Of a stretch of 64,000 nt of DNA, positions 37,461 through 48,231 are shown piece after piece. The translations under genes and the position numbers were made by a program. The stretch is from Campylobacter concisus (GTDB lineage: Bacteria > Campylobacterota > Campylobacteria > Campylobacterales > Campylobacteraceae). Location of the stretch: NCBI RefSeq assembly GCF_002913225.1, contig NZ_PPAW01000011.1, positions 1-64,000 on the forward strand, read 5' to 3'. The notes below the pieces were generated by a model, which saw nothing but the letters and a program-made list of their open reading frames with translations, made no database searches and had not been told where the DNA came from. The first letter of the stretch is position 1. Every line of letters begins with the position of its first letter.

Positions 37461-38771
37461 TTGCTAGCAGACGAGATTTTAGAGCTTTTACAGACAAAAA
37501 TATCAGCTAATGAATTTGACTGCTACATCAAACAATTAAAATTTAATGAAAAAGCTTCAAACGAAGATTTTATAGTTTTTAACGCCACAAGTGAATTGAT
37601 GGCTAAATTTATAAAAACTAGATACGCAGAAAAGATCGCCTACCTTTACGAAGTAAAAACCGGCAAAAAGCCAGAGGTCGAGATAACAAGCCAAACAAAG
37701 CTAAAAAACATAAAACAAAGCCAAGTAAATGTAAAGCAGATCAAGGCGCAAAGCAGTATCTTAAACCCTGGATATACATTTGAAAATTTTGTCTGTGGCG
37801 ACTCAAATCAGTTTGCATTTTTAAACGCAAAGGCAGTTGCAGACAAGCCTGGAGTGCTTTACAACCCACTTTTTATATATGGCACAACAGGTCTTGGCAA
37901 GACGCACTTGCTTCAGTCAGTTGGCAACTACTGCCTAGATCAAGGTAAGGTCGTCATCTGTGTGACGAGCGATCAGTTTATGATTGATTTTACCACGCAT
38001 CTAAATAGCCACTCGATGACTAAATTTCGTGAGAAATACCGAAACTGCGACGTTTTACTAATAGACGATGTGCAGTTTTTAGGAAAGACGGATAAAATTC
38101 AAGAGGAGTTTTTCAACACCTTTAACGAGCTCATCGCCAAAAAAGGTCAGATCGTAATGACCTCAGACCGCCCAGCAAAGACACTAAAGGGCTTTGATGA
38201 GAGGCTAAAGTCAAGGTTTGAACAAAGCATAATGGCTGATATCACACCACCTGAACTTGATACAAAGATAGCCATCATCATCAAAAAATGTGAATTTGAC
38301 AAAATTTATCTAAACAAAGAGGTGATCGACTACATTGCTACAAATATGGGCGATAATATCCGTGAGATCGAGGGCGCTATCATAAATTTAAACGCCTACG
38401 CAAGCTTGATGAGAGTTGAGATAACGCTTGAATTTGCTAAAAATACACTAAAAGATCTCATCAAAGAAAAACATGAAAATATAAATTTAGAGACCATTAT
38501 AGAGATCGTTAGCAAAGAGCTAAATATCAAGCCAAGCGACATAAAAAGCAAGTCAAGAGTGCAAAACATCGTCGAGGCTAGACGCATCATCATCTACCTT
38601 GCAAAGATGCTCACTACAAATTCAATGCCACAAATCGCAAACTATTTTGGTATGAAAGACCATAGCGCCGTTAGTCACAATATAAAAAAGATAAACGAGC
38701 TCATGGAGAGCAACGAAATTTTCAACCTCAGAGTGACTGAGATAAAGAACAAAATTTTAACAAAAGGATAA
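37461..38771 (+). CDS. dnaA: chromosomal replication initiator DnaA
   Basis: Binds DnaA boxes and opens the origin. 436 residues: domain I (about 1-85), linker, AAA+ domain III with Walker A GTTGLGKTHLL (about 141) and Walker B CDVLLIDDVQFLGKTD, and DNA-binding domain IV with the signature MKDHSAVSHNIKKI near the C-terminus. The start is TTG with AAAAGGG 8 nt upstream; TTG may limit DnaA synthesis. It is flanked by box clusters on both sides and followed by dnaN and gyrB. Confidence 0.97.
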   Translation: MLADEILELLQTKISANEFDCYIKQLKFNEKASNEDFIVFNATSELMAKFIKTRYAEKIAYLYEVKTGKKPEVEITSQTKLKNIKQSQVNVKQIKAQSSILNPGYTFENFVCGDSNQFAFLNAKAVADKPGVLYNPLFIYGTTGLGKTHLLQSVGNYCLDQGKVVICVTSDQFMIDFTTHLNSHSMTKFREKYRNCDVLLIDDVQFLGKTDKIQEEFFNTFNELIAKKGQIVMTSDRPAKTLKGFDERLKSRFEQSIMADITPPELDTKIAIIIKKCEFDKIYLNKEVIDYIATNMGDNIREIEGAIINLNAYASLMRVEITLEFAKNTLKDLIKEKHENINLETIIEIVSKELNIKPSDIKSKSRVQNIVEARRIIIYLAKMLTTNSMPQIANYFGMKDHSAVSHNIKKINELMESNEIFNLRVTEIKNKILTKG

Positions 38772-38786
38772 AAACAGAATGAAATT

Positions 38787-38874
38787 CGTGAATAAATGTG
38801 AAGAAATGAAAAATTCTTTTCACATTTTAAATAACGATGCTGGCGTAAGAAAAGATGCTTTTCACACTTTCACG
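38787..38874. other. downstream DnaA-box cluster (oriC2-like)
   Basis: Five TTCAC-type boxes in 88 bp of the dnaA-dnaN gap: the complement of TTATTCACG at 38787-38795, TGTGAA at 38797, TTCACA at 38819 and 38861, and TTCACG at 38869. An A-rich tract at 38885-38920 follows and may be the unwinding element. The first box matches the strong H. pylori-type box. Confidence 0.75.
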
Positions 38875-38924
38875 CTACCAACTAATACAACAAAAAGAAA
38901 ATTAAAAATAAGAGGGAGTATTTA

Positions 38925-39992
38925 ATGAAGGTTTTAATAAACAAAAACATGCTTGAGAGCATAGTAACAAACACTAATCCATATCTCGAAAAAAGAGATC
39001 TTAGTGCTATAACTTCTCACATCTATATCTCTGCAAAAGATGGAGTTTTAAACATAAAAGCAACTGATCACGAGATAGGACTAGCATATAAACTAAGCAA
39101 CGCAAAGATCGTTGATGAGGGCTATGCGACTGCAAATGGTAAAAAGCTACTTGACATCATAAAAAGCCTAAAAGATGAAGAGGTAACGCTTGAAACTGTT
39201 AATAACTATCTTTACATCAAACAAAAAAACTCAAAATACAAACTTCCAATGTATAAATTTGAAGACTTCCCAGAGTTTCCAACGATAGAAGGCAAGGCTA
39301 AATTTAACATAGACGCCATAATGTTAGGCAGAAGCTTAAAGAAAATTTTGCCATGCATTGATAGCAATAACCCTAAATTTGAGCTAAACGGCGCTTTACT
39401 AGATATAAAACAAAACTATATAAATATAGTAGGCACCGATACAAAAAGGCTAGCTGTATTTAAATTTGCAAATGAAGCGAGCAATGAATTTTCACTGATC
39501 ATCCCTAAAAAAGCGATAAATGAAATTCAAAAGCTATTTTTCGACAAGATAGAAATTTACTATGATGAAAACGTCCTCATCGCTCAAAGCCAAAATTTTG
39601 AGTTTTTCACAAAACTGATAAATGGCAAATTCCCTGACTATGAGCGCGTTATACCAAAAGATATCGCTATAAGATTTGAACTAAGCAGAGATAAGATGGT
39701 TGAAGGCATCAAGACTATCTCGATGCTAAGCGATCAGATGAAGATAACTTTTTCAAAAGAGAGCATCACGTTTGAGAGCATCATAGAGGACAACTCTGAA
39801 GCCAAAACGATGATAGAGTTTCAAACAGGACTTGAAGAAGATATCAGCATAAATGTAAAAAATAGAAATTTAATAGACTTCTTACAAAGCATAGAAGATG
39901 AGAAATTTGAGTTTGGATTTAAAGATAAAAATTTACCTTTCGTTGTTAGCTCAAAAGAGCTTTTAACAGTTATAAGTCCATTAAATATATAA
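38925..39992 (+). CDS. dnaN: DNA polymerase III beta subunit (sliding clamp)
   Basis: Ring-shaped processivity clamp of the replicase. 355 residues, three clamp domains, start MKVLINKNMLESIVTNTNPYL. Recognisable pieces are ISAKDGVLNIKATDHEIGL in domain I and NGKFPDYERVIPKD in domain II/III. The ribosome site GAGGGAG precedes the ATG. It lies behind the downstream DnaA boxes and 14 bp before gyrB. Confidence 0.97.
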   Translation: MKVLINKNMLESIVTNTNPYLEKRDLSAITSHIYISAKDGVLNIKATDHEIGLAYKLSNAKIVDEGYATANGKKLLDIIKSLKDEEVTLETVNNYLYIKQKNSKYKLPMYKFEDFPEFPTIEGKAKFNIDAIMLGRSLKKILPCIDSNNPKFELNGALLDIKQNYINIVGTDTKRLAVFKFANEASNEFSLIIPKKAINEIQKLFFDKIEIYYDENVLIAQSQNFEFFTKLINGKFPDYERVIPKDIAIRFELSRDKMVEGIKTISMLSDQMKITFSKESITFESIIEDNSEAKTMIEFQTGLEEDISINVKNRNLIDFLQSIEDEKFEFGFKDKNLPFVVSSKELLTVISPLNI

Positions 39993-39997
39993 GTTAA

Positions 39998-42319
<2,322 letters not shown>

Positions 42320-42372
42320 AAGGTGATCAAATTTAAATTTGACCTGGTTAGCAAAAATATAAAGGATAAAAA

Positions 42373-43002
42373 ATGAGCGAAGAGATAGAGATAGAGATGA
42401 AATACGGCGAGAAAATTTTGAAAGAATTTGACGTAGAGAGTGACCTTGAGGTCTGGGAAAATAAACAAACAAGGGACTATGTCATAAAGATCACTCTGCC
42501 TGAATTTTGCTGCCTTTGCCCTCGCTCTGGTTATCCTGACTTTGCGACCATATACCTTGAGTACATACCAAACAAGCTTGTTGTAGAGCTAAAAGCTATA
42601 AAGCTTTATATAAATAGCTTTATGAACCGTAACATCAGCCACGAAGATAGTATAAATGAAATTTACTCTGTTTTAGAGAAAAAGCTTGAGCCTAAATTTA
42701 TGAAGATAGTTGGTGACTTTAACCCACGTGGAAATGTCCATACGATTATCGAGATCAGCTCTGATCTAGTGGTAAAAAAGCCAGCTGAAGAGAAAGAATA
42801 CGCTCCAAGAAGTAGGGAGAGAAGCTTTAGTGATAAACCACGTGAGAGACGTAGTACAAGCGATCGCAGCAGTAGTAGAGGCAGCAGAGATGATAAATTT
42901 AAAAAAGATGACAAGCCAAGAAGAAGCTCAAACAAAGAGGGCTTTAGAAAGATAAGCTACGCCGATGATAAGAAGCCAAAAGTAGTCAAAAAGGATAAAT
43001 AA
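42373..43002 (+). CDS. queF: preQ0 reductase QueF with RS-rich C-terminal tail
   Basis: NADPH-dependent reduction of 7-cyano-7-deazaguanine (preQ0) to preQ1 in queuosine synthesis. The T-fold core (about 1-135) has the catalytic cysteine in PEFCCLCPRSGYPDF and the QueF motif ELKAIKLYINSF. Unlike the usual 125-165-residue type I enzymes this one has about 70 extra residues rich in Ser, Arg, Lys and Asp (for example RRSTSDRSSSRGSRDDKFK). The tail is probably disordered and might bind RNA. The start codon of the next gene overlaps this stop by 1 nt. Confidence 0.92.
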   Translation: MSEEIEIEMKYGEKILKEFDVESDLEVWENKQTRDYVIKITLPEFCCLCPRSGYPDFATIYLEYIPNKLVVELKAIKLYINSFMNRNISHEDSINEIYSVLEKKLEPKFMKIVGDFNPRGNVHTIIEISSDLVVKKPAEEKEYAPRSRERSFSDKPRERRSTSDRSSSRGSRDDKFKKDDKPRRSSNKEGFRKISYADDKKPKVVKKDK

Positions 43003-44237
43003 TGATAAGTGCTAAGCTTATAGAACATATCTTTAAAGCAGCATCTATATCACGTTGGAACGACTATCCAAAGATGACAAATTTAGTCGAGCTTGACAAG
43101 CAGGCTCATAAATTTATCATCGCTTATTTCATAGCAAAACAAGAGCAAAATGCCGACATGAACTACATCATCGAGGCTGGAATTTTTGAGTTTTTAAGCA
43201 GGGTCGTAGTCACAGACATACGCCCTGACGTCTTTCACCACATCCAAAAGACAAAAAAAGAGCAGATAAATAGCTGGGTTTTAAGTAACCTTGAGACACT
43301 CATCTCAGATATCGAGGGTGGCGAGTTTTTAGAGAGATTTAAAAACCACTATAAAAACGACAAAACTCACGAAAAAGAGCGCCTCATCTTAAAAGCAGCG
43401 AGCTATCTTGCCACGAGGTGGGAATTTTCTATCGTCTATCAAACGAGCCAGTTTTTAAGCGATATCGACGAGCTTAAGGCGAAGGTTGAGGAGGAGATGG
43501 AAGATTATTACGAGTTAATTGGCGTTAGAAAGATCGCTATGAATCAAAAGCTAGCCCGTCTTGTTGATCTAAGTGGCAGACTAAGGTTTCAAAAGCGCTG
43601 GGCACAAACGCCTCGCATCCCTGAAACTGCGGTCTTAGGACATATGCTAGTTGTTGCGATACTTAGCTATTTTTACTCACTAAAAGCAAAAGCTTGCAAA
43701 AAACGCCTAGAAAATAACTTCTTTTGTGCCCTTTTTCACGACCTACCAGAGAGCCTTACAAGGGATATCATAAGCCCTGTAAAATACGGCGTAAAGGGGC
43801 TAAATGAGATCATCAGCGAGTATGAGATGAGGCTTATTGATGAGAGGATTTTGCCATTTGTGCCAGAAAAGATCAGAGATGAGTTTAGCTACATCCTAGG
43901 TATCAGAAAAGATGGCGAGAAATTTATCAAAGATGAGTTTGAAAATAGAACATTCGAGCGCAAGATCATCTGCCACGAAGGGACTATGGAGAACGTCAAT
44001 GAGGATAAATTTAACCCGATCGATGGCAAAGCGCTAAAGTACTGCGATAAGCTCTCAGCCTACATCGAAGCTGGAATTTCTATAAGCTACGGCGTCAAGT
44101 CTAAAGAGCTAACTGACGGCTTTAATAATATGTATAAATTTTTTAGCGAAAAACCTAAGATCGATGGAGTGGATTTTTTAGAAATTTGCGATGATTTTAA
44201 TAAGCATTTTGGTTTAGAAAGACCCCCTCTCAGATGA
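43002..44237 (+). CDS. HD-domain phosphohydrolase-like protein
   Basis: 411-residue cytoplasmic protein with an HD motif (CALFHDLPESLTRDIISP, about residue 245) and an upstream histidine in AVLGHMLVVAILS, as in YfbR/HD_3-type nucleotidases. Further acidic and histidine residues (ICHEGTMENVNED) fit metal coordination. Substrate unknown; a nucleotide is likely for this HD subgroup. The 3' end overlaps the opposing SRP RNA gene by about 15 bp. Confidence 0.8.
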   Translation: MISAKLIEHIFKAASISRWNDYPKMTNLVELDKQAHKFIIAYFIAKQEQNADMNYIIEAGIFEFLSRVVVTDIRPDVFHHIQKTKKEQINSWVLSNLETLISDIEGGEFLERFKNHYKNDKTHEKERLILKAASYLATRWEFSIVYQTSQFLSDIDELKAKVEEEMEDYYELIGVRKIAMNQKLARLVDLSGRLRFQKRWAQTPRIPETAVLGHMLVVAILSYFYSLKAKACKKRLENNFFCALFHDLPESLTRDIISPVKYGVKGLNEIISEYEMRLIDERILPFVPEKIRDEFSYILGIRKDGEKFIKDEFENRTFERKIICHEGTMENVNEDKFNPIDGKALKYCDKLSAYIEAGISISYGVKSKELTDGFNNMYKFFSEKPKIDGVDFLEICDDFNKHFGLERPPLR

Positions 44238-44327
44238 CTGCGGCACACACTTAATACAAGTGCTCTGCTGTGTTCCCACCCTGAAGCGGTGCTCATAAAA
44301 AGCATTGCACAGGTCTAAGAAGGAGCT
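44221..44327 (-). ncRNA. ffs: signal recognition particle RNA (4.5S)
   Basis: On the minus strand, TTCAGG-GTG-GGAA-CAC-AGCAG (44285 to 44265) is the universal SRP domain IV: a GGAA tetraloop on a short stem flanked by the CAGG/AGCAG symmetric loop that binds Ffh. Terminal ends CTCCTTCT (44325-44318) and AGAGGGGG (44230-44223) can pair through 8 bp. A TATGAT -10 box (44338-44333) lies 7 nt before the inferred 5' end. The boundaries are approximate. Confidence 0.87.
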
Positions 44328-44434
44328 TCGCAATCATACAAAAACTATACTTAAATTTAGTTTTATAGTTACATTTTTTAAAATTTAGCTTTAAGAGTAT
44401 ATAATCTCATATAAATTTCACCAAAAGTAGGGCA

Positions 44435-44869
44435 ATGCCAGGAAAGATCAAACTTCGTTTTTTATCGGCCTTTAGGGATTTTTTCATCTATCACCACAAG
44501 TCCTTAGAGTTTCGTGCCAAAATTTTTGCTGCGATTATCTCGGCTAAATTTGACCCAGATGAGGATGATTTTTTCATCTTAAATGACATCGTAAATGAAA
44601 TTTATGAAAACGATCAGACTAGAAAAGACTTCTTAATCCAAACCGTTAGAGAGTACGTGGCAAGGGTCAAAAGAAATGATAGGATCACGCTTGATACGCT
44701 TCTTTTAAGCATAGATAAAGATATGAAAGACCACAAAAGATATGCTAAAAAGATAGACTTTTCGCACCTTCGCCGCTTGATGAGTGGCTGTGAGGAGGAA
44801 ATTTTAGTGCAGCAAAGGGTCTATGAGTTTTTGATAAACGAGGTCAAGCTCTACTCGCAAAGTGCTTAA
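44435..44869 (+). CDS. conserved-type hypothetical protein, 144 aa
   Basis: Soluble, mainly alpha-helical protein (MPGKIKLRFLSAFRDFFIYH at the start) rich in charged residues, without a signal peptide or recognisable catalytic motif. It has its own gap upstream (SRP RNA on the other strand) and downstream (390 bp). Codon use resembles its neighbours. No function is evident. Confidence 0.7.
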   Translation: MPGKIKLRFLSAFRDFFIYHHKSLEFRAKIFAAIISAKFDPDEDDFFILNDIVNEIYENDQTRKDFLIQTVREYVARVKRNDRITLDTLLLSIDKDMKDHKRYAKKIDFSHLRRLMSGCEEEILVQQRVYEFLINEVKLYSQSA

Positions 44870-45260
44870 ATTTCACTCAAATTTAATCAAAAATTTCTTG
44901 TAGCTTGTAGCTAAATTTTCTCGTTTTTAGCCTTTATTTTCTCTATTTAGCTCGCTAGTTTGGGCGATTTATGACCAAGAATTCGAAATAACACTTCATC
45001 AGCTAAATTTACATTGATAAATGTGCATTATTTTTTGATAAAGCTGTTGCCAAGATAAAAAATTAAGCGCATAGATTAGCCATATTATGATGAGAGGTGT
45101 GGGATGTAGCTTCTTAGTGGCACTTGCTTGCTACCCTGCAAAGGGCAAGAGCCTAAAGTAAGCCATAGGGCTTTTAAAAGAGTATATTTATTAGGTCGTT
45201 AGAGAGTATCGACACAAAACTAGGCAAAAACCGCCTACTTTGGCACGGAGTGAAGTAAAT
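44870..45260. other. 390-bp intergenic stretch with possible structured RNA
   Basis: No convincing gene. A TATTAT-type -10 (about 45080) precedes a structured segment: GGCACTTG pairs with CAAGAGCC (one A-A mismatch) around an inner CCC/GGG stem (about 45120-45155), then AAGCC/GGGCTT (about 45160-45174). It also encodes a 24-codon ORF (MMRGVGCSFLVALACYPAKG..., about 45087-45161) with no clear ribosome site. Near 45222-45237 AGGC...GCCT could be the RDD gene's terminator. Confidence 0.3.
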
Positions 45261-45680
45261 TTAAGCTGCTTTTTGCACGGCGGCTGAGTGGGTTATGATG
45301 TCGTGTAAATTTAGCTTGTCTTTTCTAAAAAAGCAAAGGCAAAGTCCGATGATGCTAAAGCCAGCAAATGCAAAGCAAATTTGACGCAAGATCGCGTGAA
45401 AAAAGCTTAGCTTTCTACCGGTTTTTAGGTTTATTAGATAAATTTCTTGTGCTTTATAGCCCGGAGTTTGTGCTTTTATGCTAAAAAAAAGGCACATTAT
45501 AAATGATATGATGCTATTTACCACAAAGATGGCAAGCTGGTTGTTTAAAAATTCCTCTTTACCGCCAAGAACGAGATATGTGCTGATGTAAAATACTGGC
45601 ATACCGATGATAAAAAGATCGATGATAAAGGCCTTTGCTCTAGCCCAGATAGGTGCGATTTTTGCCTTTTGTTTTGCCAA
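45261..45680 (-). CDS. RDD-family membrane protein
   Basis: 139 residues with three to four transmembrane helices. The RDD signature is the charged entry to helix 1 (ARAKAFIIDLFIIGMPV) and the TPGYKAQEIYLINLKTGRKL loop. Some RDD proteins transport Na+ or heme, but most are uncharacterised. TTG start with AGGA upstream. It lies downstream of purM on the same strand, with a possible gene remnant between. Confidence 0.8.
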   Translation of the reverse strand: MAKQKAKIAPIWARAKAFIIDLFIIGMPVFYISTYLVLGGKEEFLNNQLAIFVVNSIISFIMCLFFSIKAQTPGYKAQEIYLINLKTGRKLSFFHAILRQICFAFAGFSIIGLCLCFFRKDKLNLHDIITHSAAVQKAA

Positions 45681-45695
45681 GTCAATTTCCTGTTT

Positions 45696-45884
45696 TTATA
45701 AAATTCGATTAAATTTCTCAACATCATGCGTGACGCAAAGCATAGTAGAGGTGCGTGAGACCTCGCACCAGTGCTTATAAATATCAAGCTTTTTTATCTC
45801 GCTTTTTAGCACACCAAAACAGCCTATATGAACGCTAAGATTTTTGATCTTAGCAGACGTTTTTTGCTGATTTCTTGCATCAAA
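45696..45884 (-). pseudogene. open frame without start, possible gene remnant after purM
   Basis: A 63-codon open frame (from just inside purM's end to TAA 45696-45698) has gene-like composition, for example NLSVHIGCFGVLKSEIKKLD and CEVSRTSTMLCVTHD. No ATG or TTG exists. The first plausible start is GTG at 45812, giving about 38 residues (VLKSEIKKLDIYKHW...). It may be the 3' relic of a lost gene. No family recognised. Confidence 0.3.
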
Positions 45885-46863
45885 CTAGCTCAACGCCTTT
45901 GCCACTTACCACTTCGCCGATCACGTAGCCATCGCTATTTGCTAAGACAGCATCAACGTTTTCTTTAGGCACAACAATGATCATACCAACGCCCATGTTA
46001 AATGTCCTCATCATCTCGCTATCTTCTACTTTTTGAGCTAGGATTTTAAAAATTTCATGCGTTTTTATAACGCTTTTTTGCACCTTCGCACCAAGTCCAG
46101 CAGGAAAGACGCGAGGCAAGTTTTCAACTATGCCACCACCCGTTATATGCGCCATCGCTGTGATCTTATCTTTTAATCTTAAAAAGTCGCTCACGTAAAT
46201 TCTAGTTGGCTCAAGAAGCACGTCGATGAGTTTCTTATCGCCCACTTTTTCATCAAATTTTAGCCCGAGTTCGCTTACCACTTTTCTTGCAAGCGAAAAG
46301 CCATTTGAGTGCAGGCCGCTACTTGGAAGTGCGACTAAAACGTCACCAGATTTTACAAATTTGCTCCTGTCGATCTCGTCAGCCTCGGCGATACCCACGG
46401 CAAATCCAGCAAGGTCAAAGTCACCCTTTTCATACATCGACGGCATCTCAGCTGTCTCACCGCCGATCAGCGCACACTGCGCCTTTTTGCAGCCATTTGC
46501 GATGCTTTTTACCACCTCTTTGGCGCTTTCTATCTCAAGTTTTGCAGTCGCGTAGTAGTCGAGGAAAAAGAGTGGTGTGGCGAAGTTGCAGATGAGGTCA
46601 TTTACGCACATGGCGACTAGATCCTCGCCAACGCCATCAAATTTCTTAGCGTCGATAGCTAGGCGAAGCTTCGTGCCAACGCCGTCAGTCGCGCCTAAAA
46701 TGGCTGGATTTTTATATCCGCTTGGCAGTCTGACCGCACCTGAAAATGATCCGATGCCGCCTATGACGTTTGGTGTTTGCGTAGATTTTACGAAAGGCTT
46801 GATCGCCTCAACAAAGCTGTTTCCAGCATCTATATCGACTCCGGCATCTTTATAACTTATCAT
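45880..46863 (-). CDS. purM: phosphoribosylaminoimidazole synthetase (AIR synthase)
   Basis: Converts FGAM to AIR in purine synthesis using ATP. 327 residues from ATG 46863 (MISYKDAGVDIDAGNSFV); GTG 46869 is a less likely start because AAAGGG lies ideally before the ATG. Recognisable motifs are ATDGVGTKLRLA, LIGGETAEMPSMY and HITGGGIVENLPRVFP. No other pur gene is adjacent. Confidence 0.96.
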   Translation of the reverse strand: MISYKDAGVDIDAGNSFVEAIKPFVKSTQTPNVIGGIGSFSGAVRLPSGYKNPAILGATDGVGTKLRLAIDAKKFDGVGEDLVAMCVNDLICNFATPLFFLDYYATAKLEIESAKEVVKSIANGCKKAQCALIGGETAEMPSMYEKGDFDLAGFAVGIAEADEIDRSKFVKSGDVLVALPSSGLHSNGFSLARKVVSELGLKFDEKVGDKKLIDVLLEPTRIYVSDFLRLKDKITAMAHITGGGIVENLPRVFPAGLGAKVQKSVIKTHEIFKILAQKVEDSEMMRTFNMGVGMIIVVPKENVDAVLANSDGYVIGEVVSGKGVELV

Positions 46864-46942
46864 TTTCACCCTTTTGGTTATTTTTTAAAACTTTAGCCAA
46901 AAGTTGCTAAAATTGTTATCAATTTTCAAAAATGGAGCGACT

Positions 46943-47545
46943 TTGCAGAAATTTCCAAACGCCTACGTCATCACAGGCTCGATCGCTAGCGGCAAAAGCA
47001 CAGTTGTAAATTTACTAAAAGAGCGAGGATTTAGCGTGATAGATGCGGACTTGATCACCCACGAGCAGCTTGAAATTTGCAAAGGCGAGATCGTTAGAGA
47101 GTTTGGTGAGCAAATTTTAGATGAGACTGGCAGGATAGAGCGCAAAAAACTGGGCGCCATCGTCTTTAACGAGCCAAAAAAGCTTAAAAATTTAGAGCAA
47201 ATTTTACATCCAAAGATAAAAGCTGAAATTTTATCAAAGGCCTTGCAGCTTGAGCGCTTAGGGGAGATTTATTTTGTCGATATCCCTTTGTTTTTTGAAA
47301 AAGAGGAGCGTTACAGCGAATTTAAAAATGTAGCCGTGATCTATGCACCAAAAGAGCTTTTGATAAGCCGTCTAATGAACCGAAATGCTCTAAATTTAGA
47401 AGCTGCAAAAGCTAGAGTAGAGCTTCAGATGGATATCGAGCAAAAGAAAAAAATGGCAAAATTTGTTATCGATAATAGCAATGACAGGAAGAATTTACAG
47501 CTCGAGCTAGAGAAATTTCTAAGGCAAATTTGCGCTATTTCTTGA
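46943..47545 (+). CDS. coaE: dephospho-CoA kinase
   Basis: Last step of coenzyme A synthesis. P-loop GSIASGKST (about residue 10), the DXD-type VIDADLITHE and LHPKIKAEIL motifs are present. I choose TTG 46943 (QKFPNAYVITGS after it) because GGAG precedes it and the protein then has the usual length of about 200. A longer TTG frame from 46904 exists. Its 3' end overlaps the convergent HEAT-repeat gene by 11 bp. Confidence 0.94.
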   Translation: MQKFPNAYVITGSIASGKSTVVNLLKERGFSVIDADLITHEQLEICKGEIVREFGEQILDETGRIERKKLGAIVFNEPKKLKNLEQILHPKIKAEILSKALQLERLGEIYFVDIPLFFEKEERYSEFKNVAVIYAPKELLISRLMNRNALNLEAAKARVELQMDIEQKKKMAKFVIDNSNDRKNLQLELEKFLRQICAIS

Positions 47546-48156
47546 TAAATTTACTAGCAAATTTATATGTTTGCATGGCCTCTTTACTACCCAAATCCCA
47601 ACTATCAAGCTCAGCTTTTACTAAATTTGGAAATTTTTTGCTTATATCTTTTAGAGCGTTGCCAACCGACTTTCTAAGATACTCGCTCTCGTCTTCTTTT
47701 AGGCTGGCTAGGCGTCTAATGGCCTCATCTGGGTTATCTTTAAAATAGGGTCTGTTTGTCCATATCCTAAGGCCCTCTGTTACGGCTCTTTTTTGCATTT
47801 GCGTTGCCATTTTTTAGCCACTCATCAATGGTAAAAAGTGCCTGCTCGTAGCCAATTTTCTTGCAAAACTCGTCAAATGCCTTTGCTAGCACCTCTTGAA
47901 CCCTCCAGTTTTCATCTTTTGAGACTTCATCTCTCATAAACGCCAAAATTTCTTCACTATCTGATAGGTGCCCAAAGAGAAAAACCGCATACATCCGCAC
48001 TTGATAGACATTCGAGCCGTATGCTATGTATGCAAGCTCTTTGCAGCGCTCTGCTCCCTTTGCTTTATAGTCAGCCAAAGCCCTACTTTCTTGCTCTTTA
48101 AAGCCATTTTCTATCAAAGAAAACTCTTTTTCTAAATTTAAGATACAGCTCTTCAA
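47535..48156 (-). pseudogene. HEAT-repeat / DNA-alkylation-repair-like gene split by a frameshift
   Basis: Two overlapping frames encode halves of one alpha-helical repeat protein of about 205 residues: 48156-47767 (ends WLKNGNANAKKSRNRGP) and 47810-47535 (resumes QKRAVTEGLRIWTNRP). They join if one A is removed from the AAAAAAG run near 47786-47792. The content (helical pairs, EYLRKSVGNALKDISKKFPN) fits HEAT-like DNA alkylation repair (AlkD-related) proteins. Either a slippage-variable gene, a decayed gene or a base-call error. Confidence 0.7.
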
Positions 48157-48231
48157 AGTGGCTCCTTTAAAATCACTAATAACTCTTATCTAAATTTTAG
48201 TAAAATCACGCAAAAAATAGAAGGATGGCTC

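Noticed and set aside
47150-47210. Frameshift in coaE
   Set aside because: The frame is continuous from 46943 to 47545 with all kinase motifs; only start choice is uncertain.
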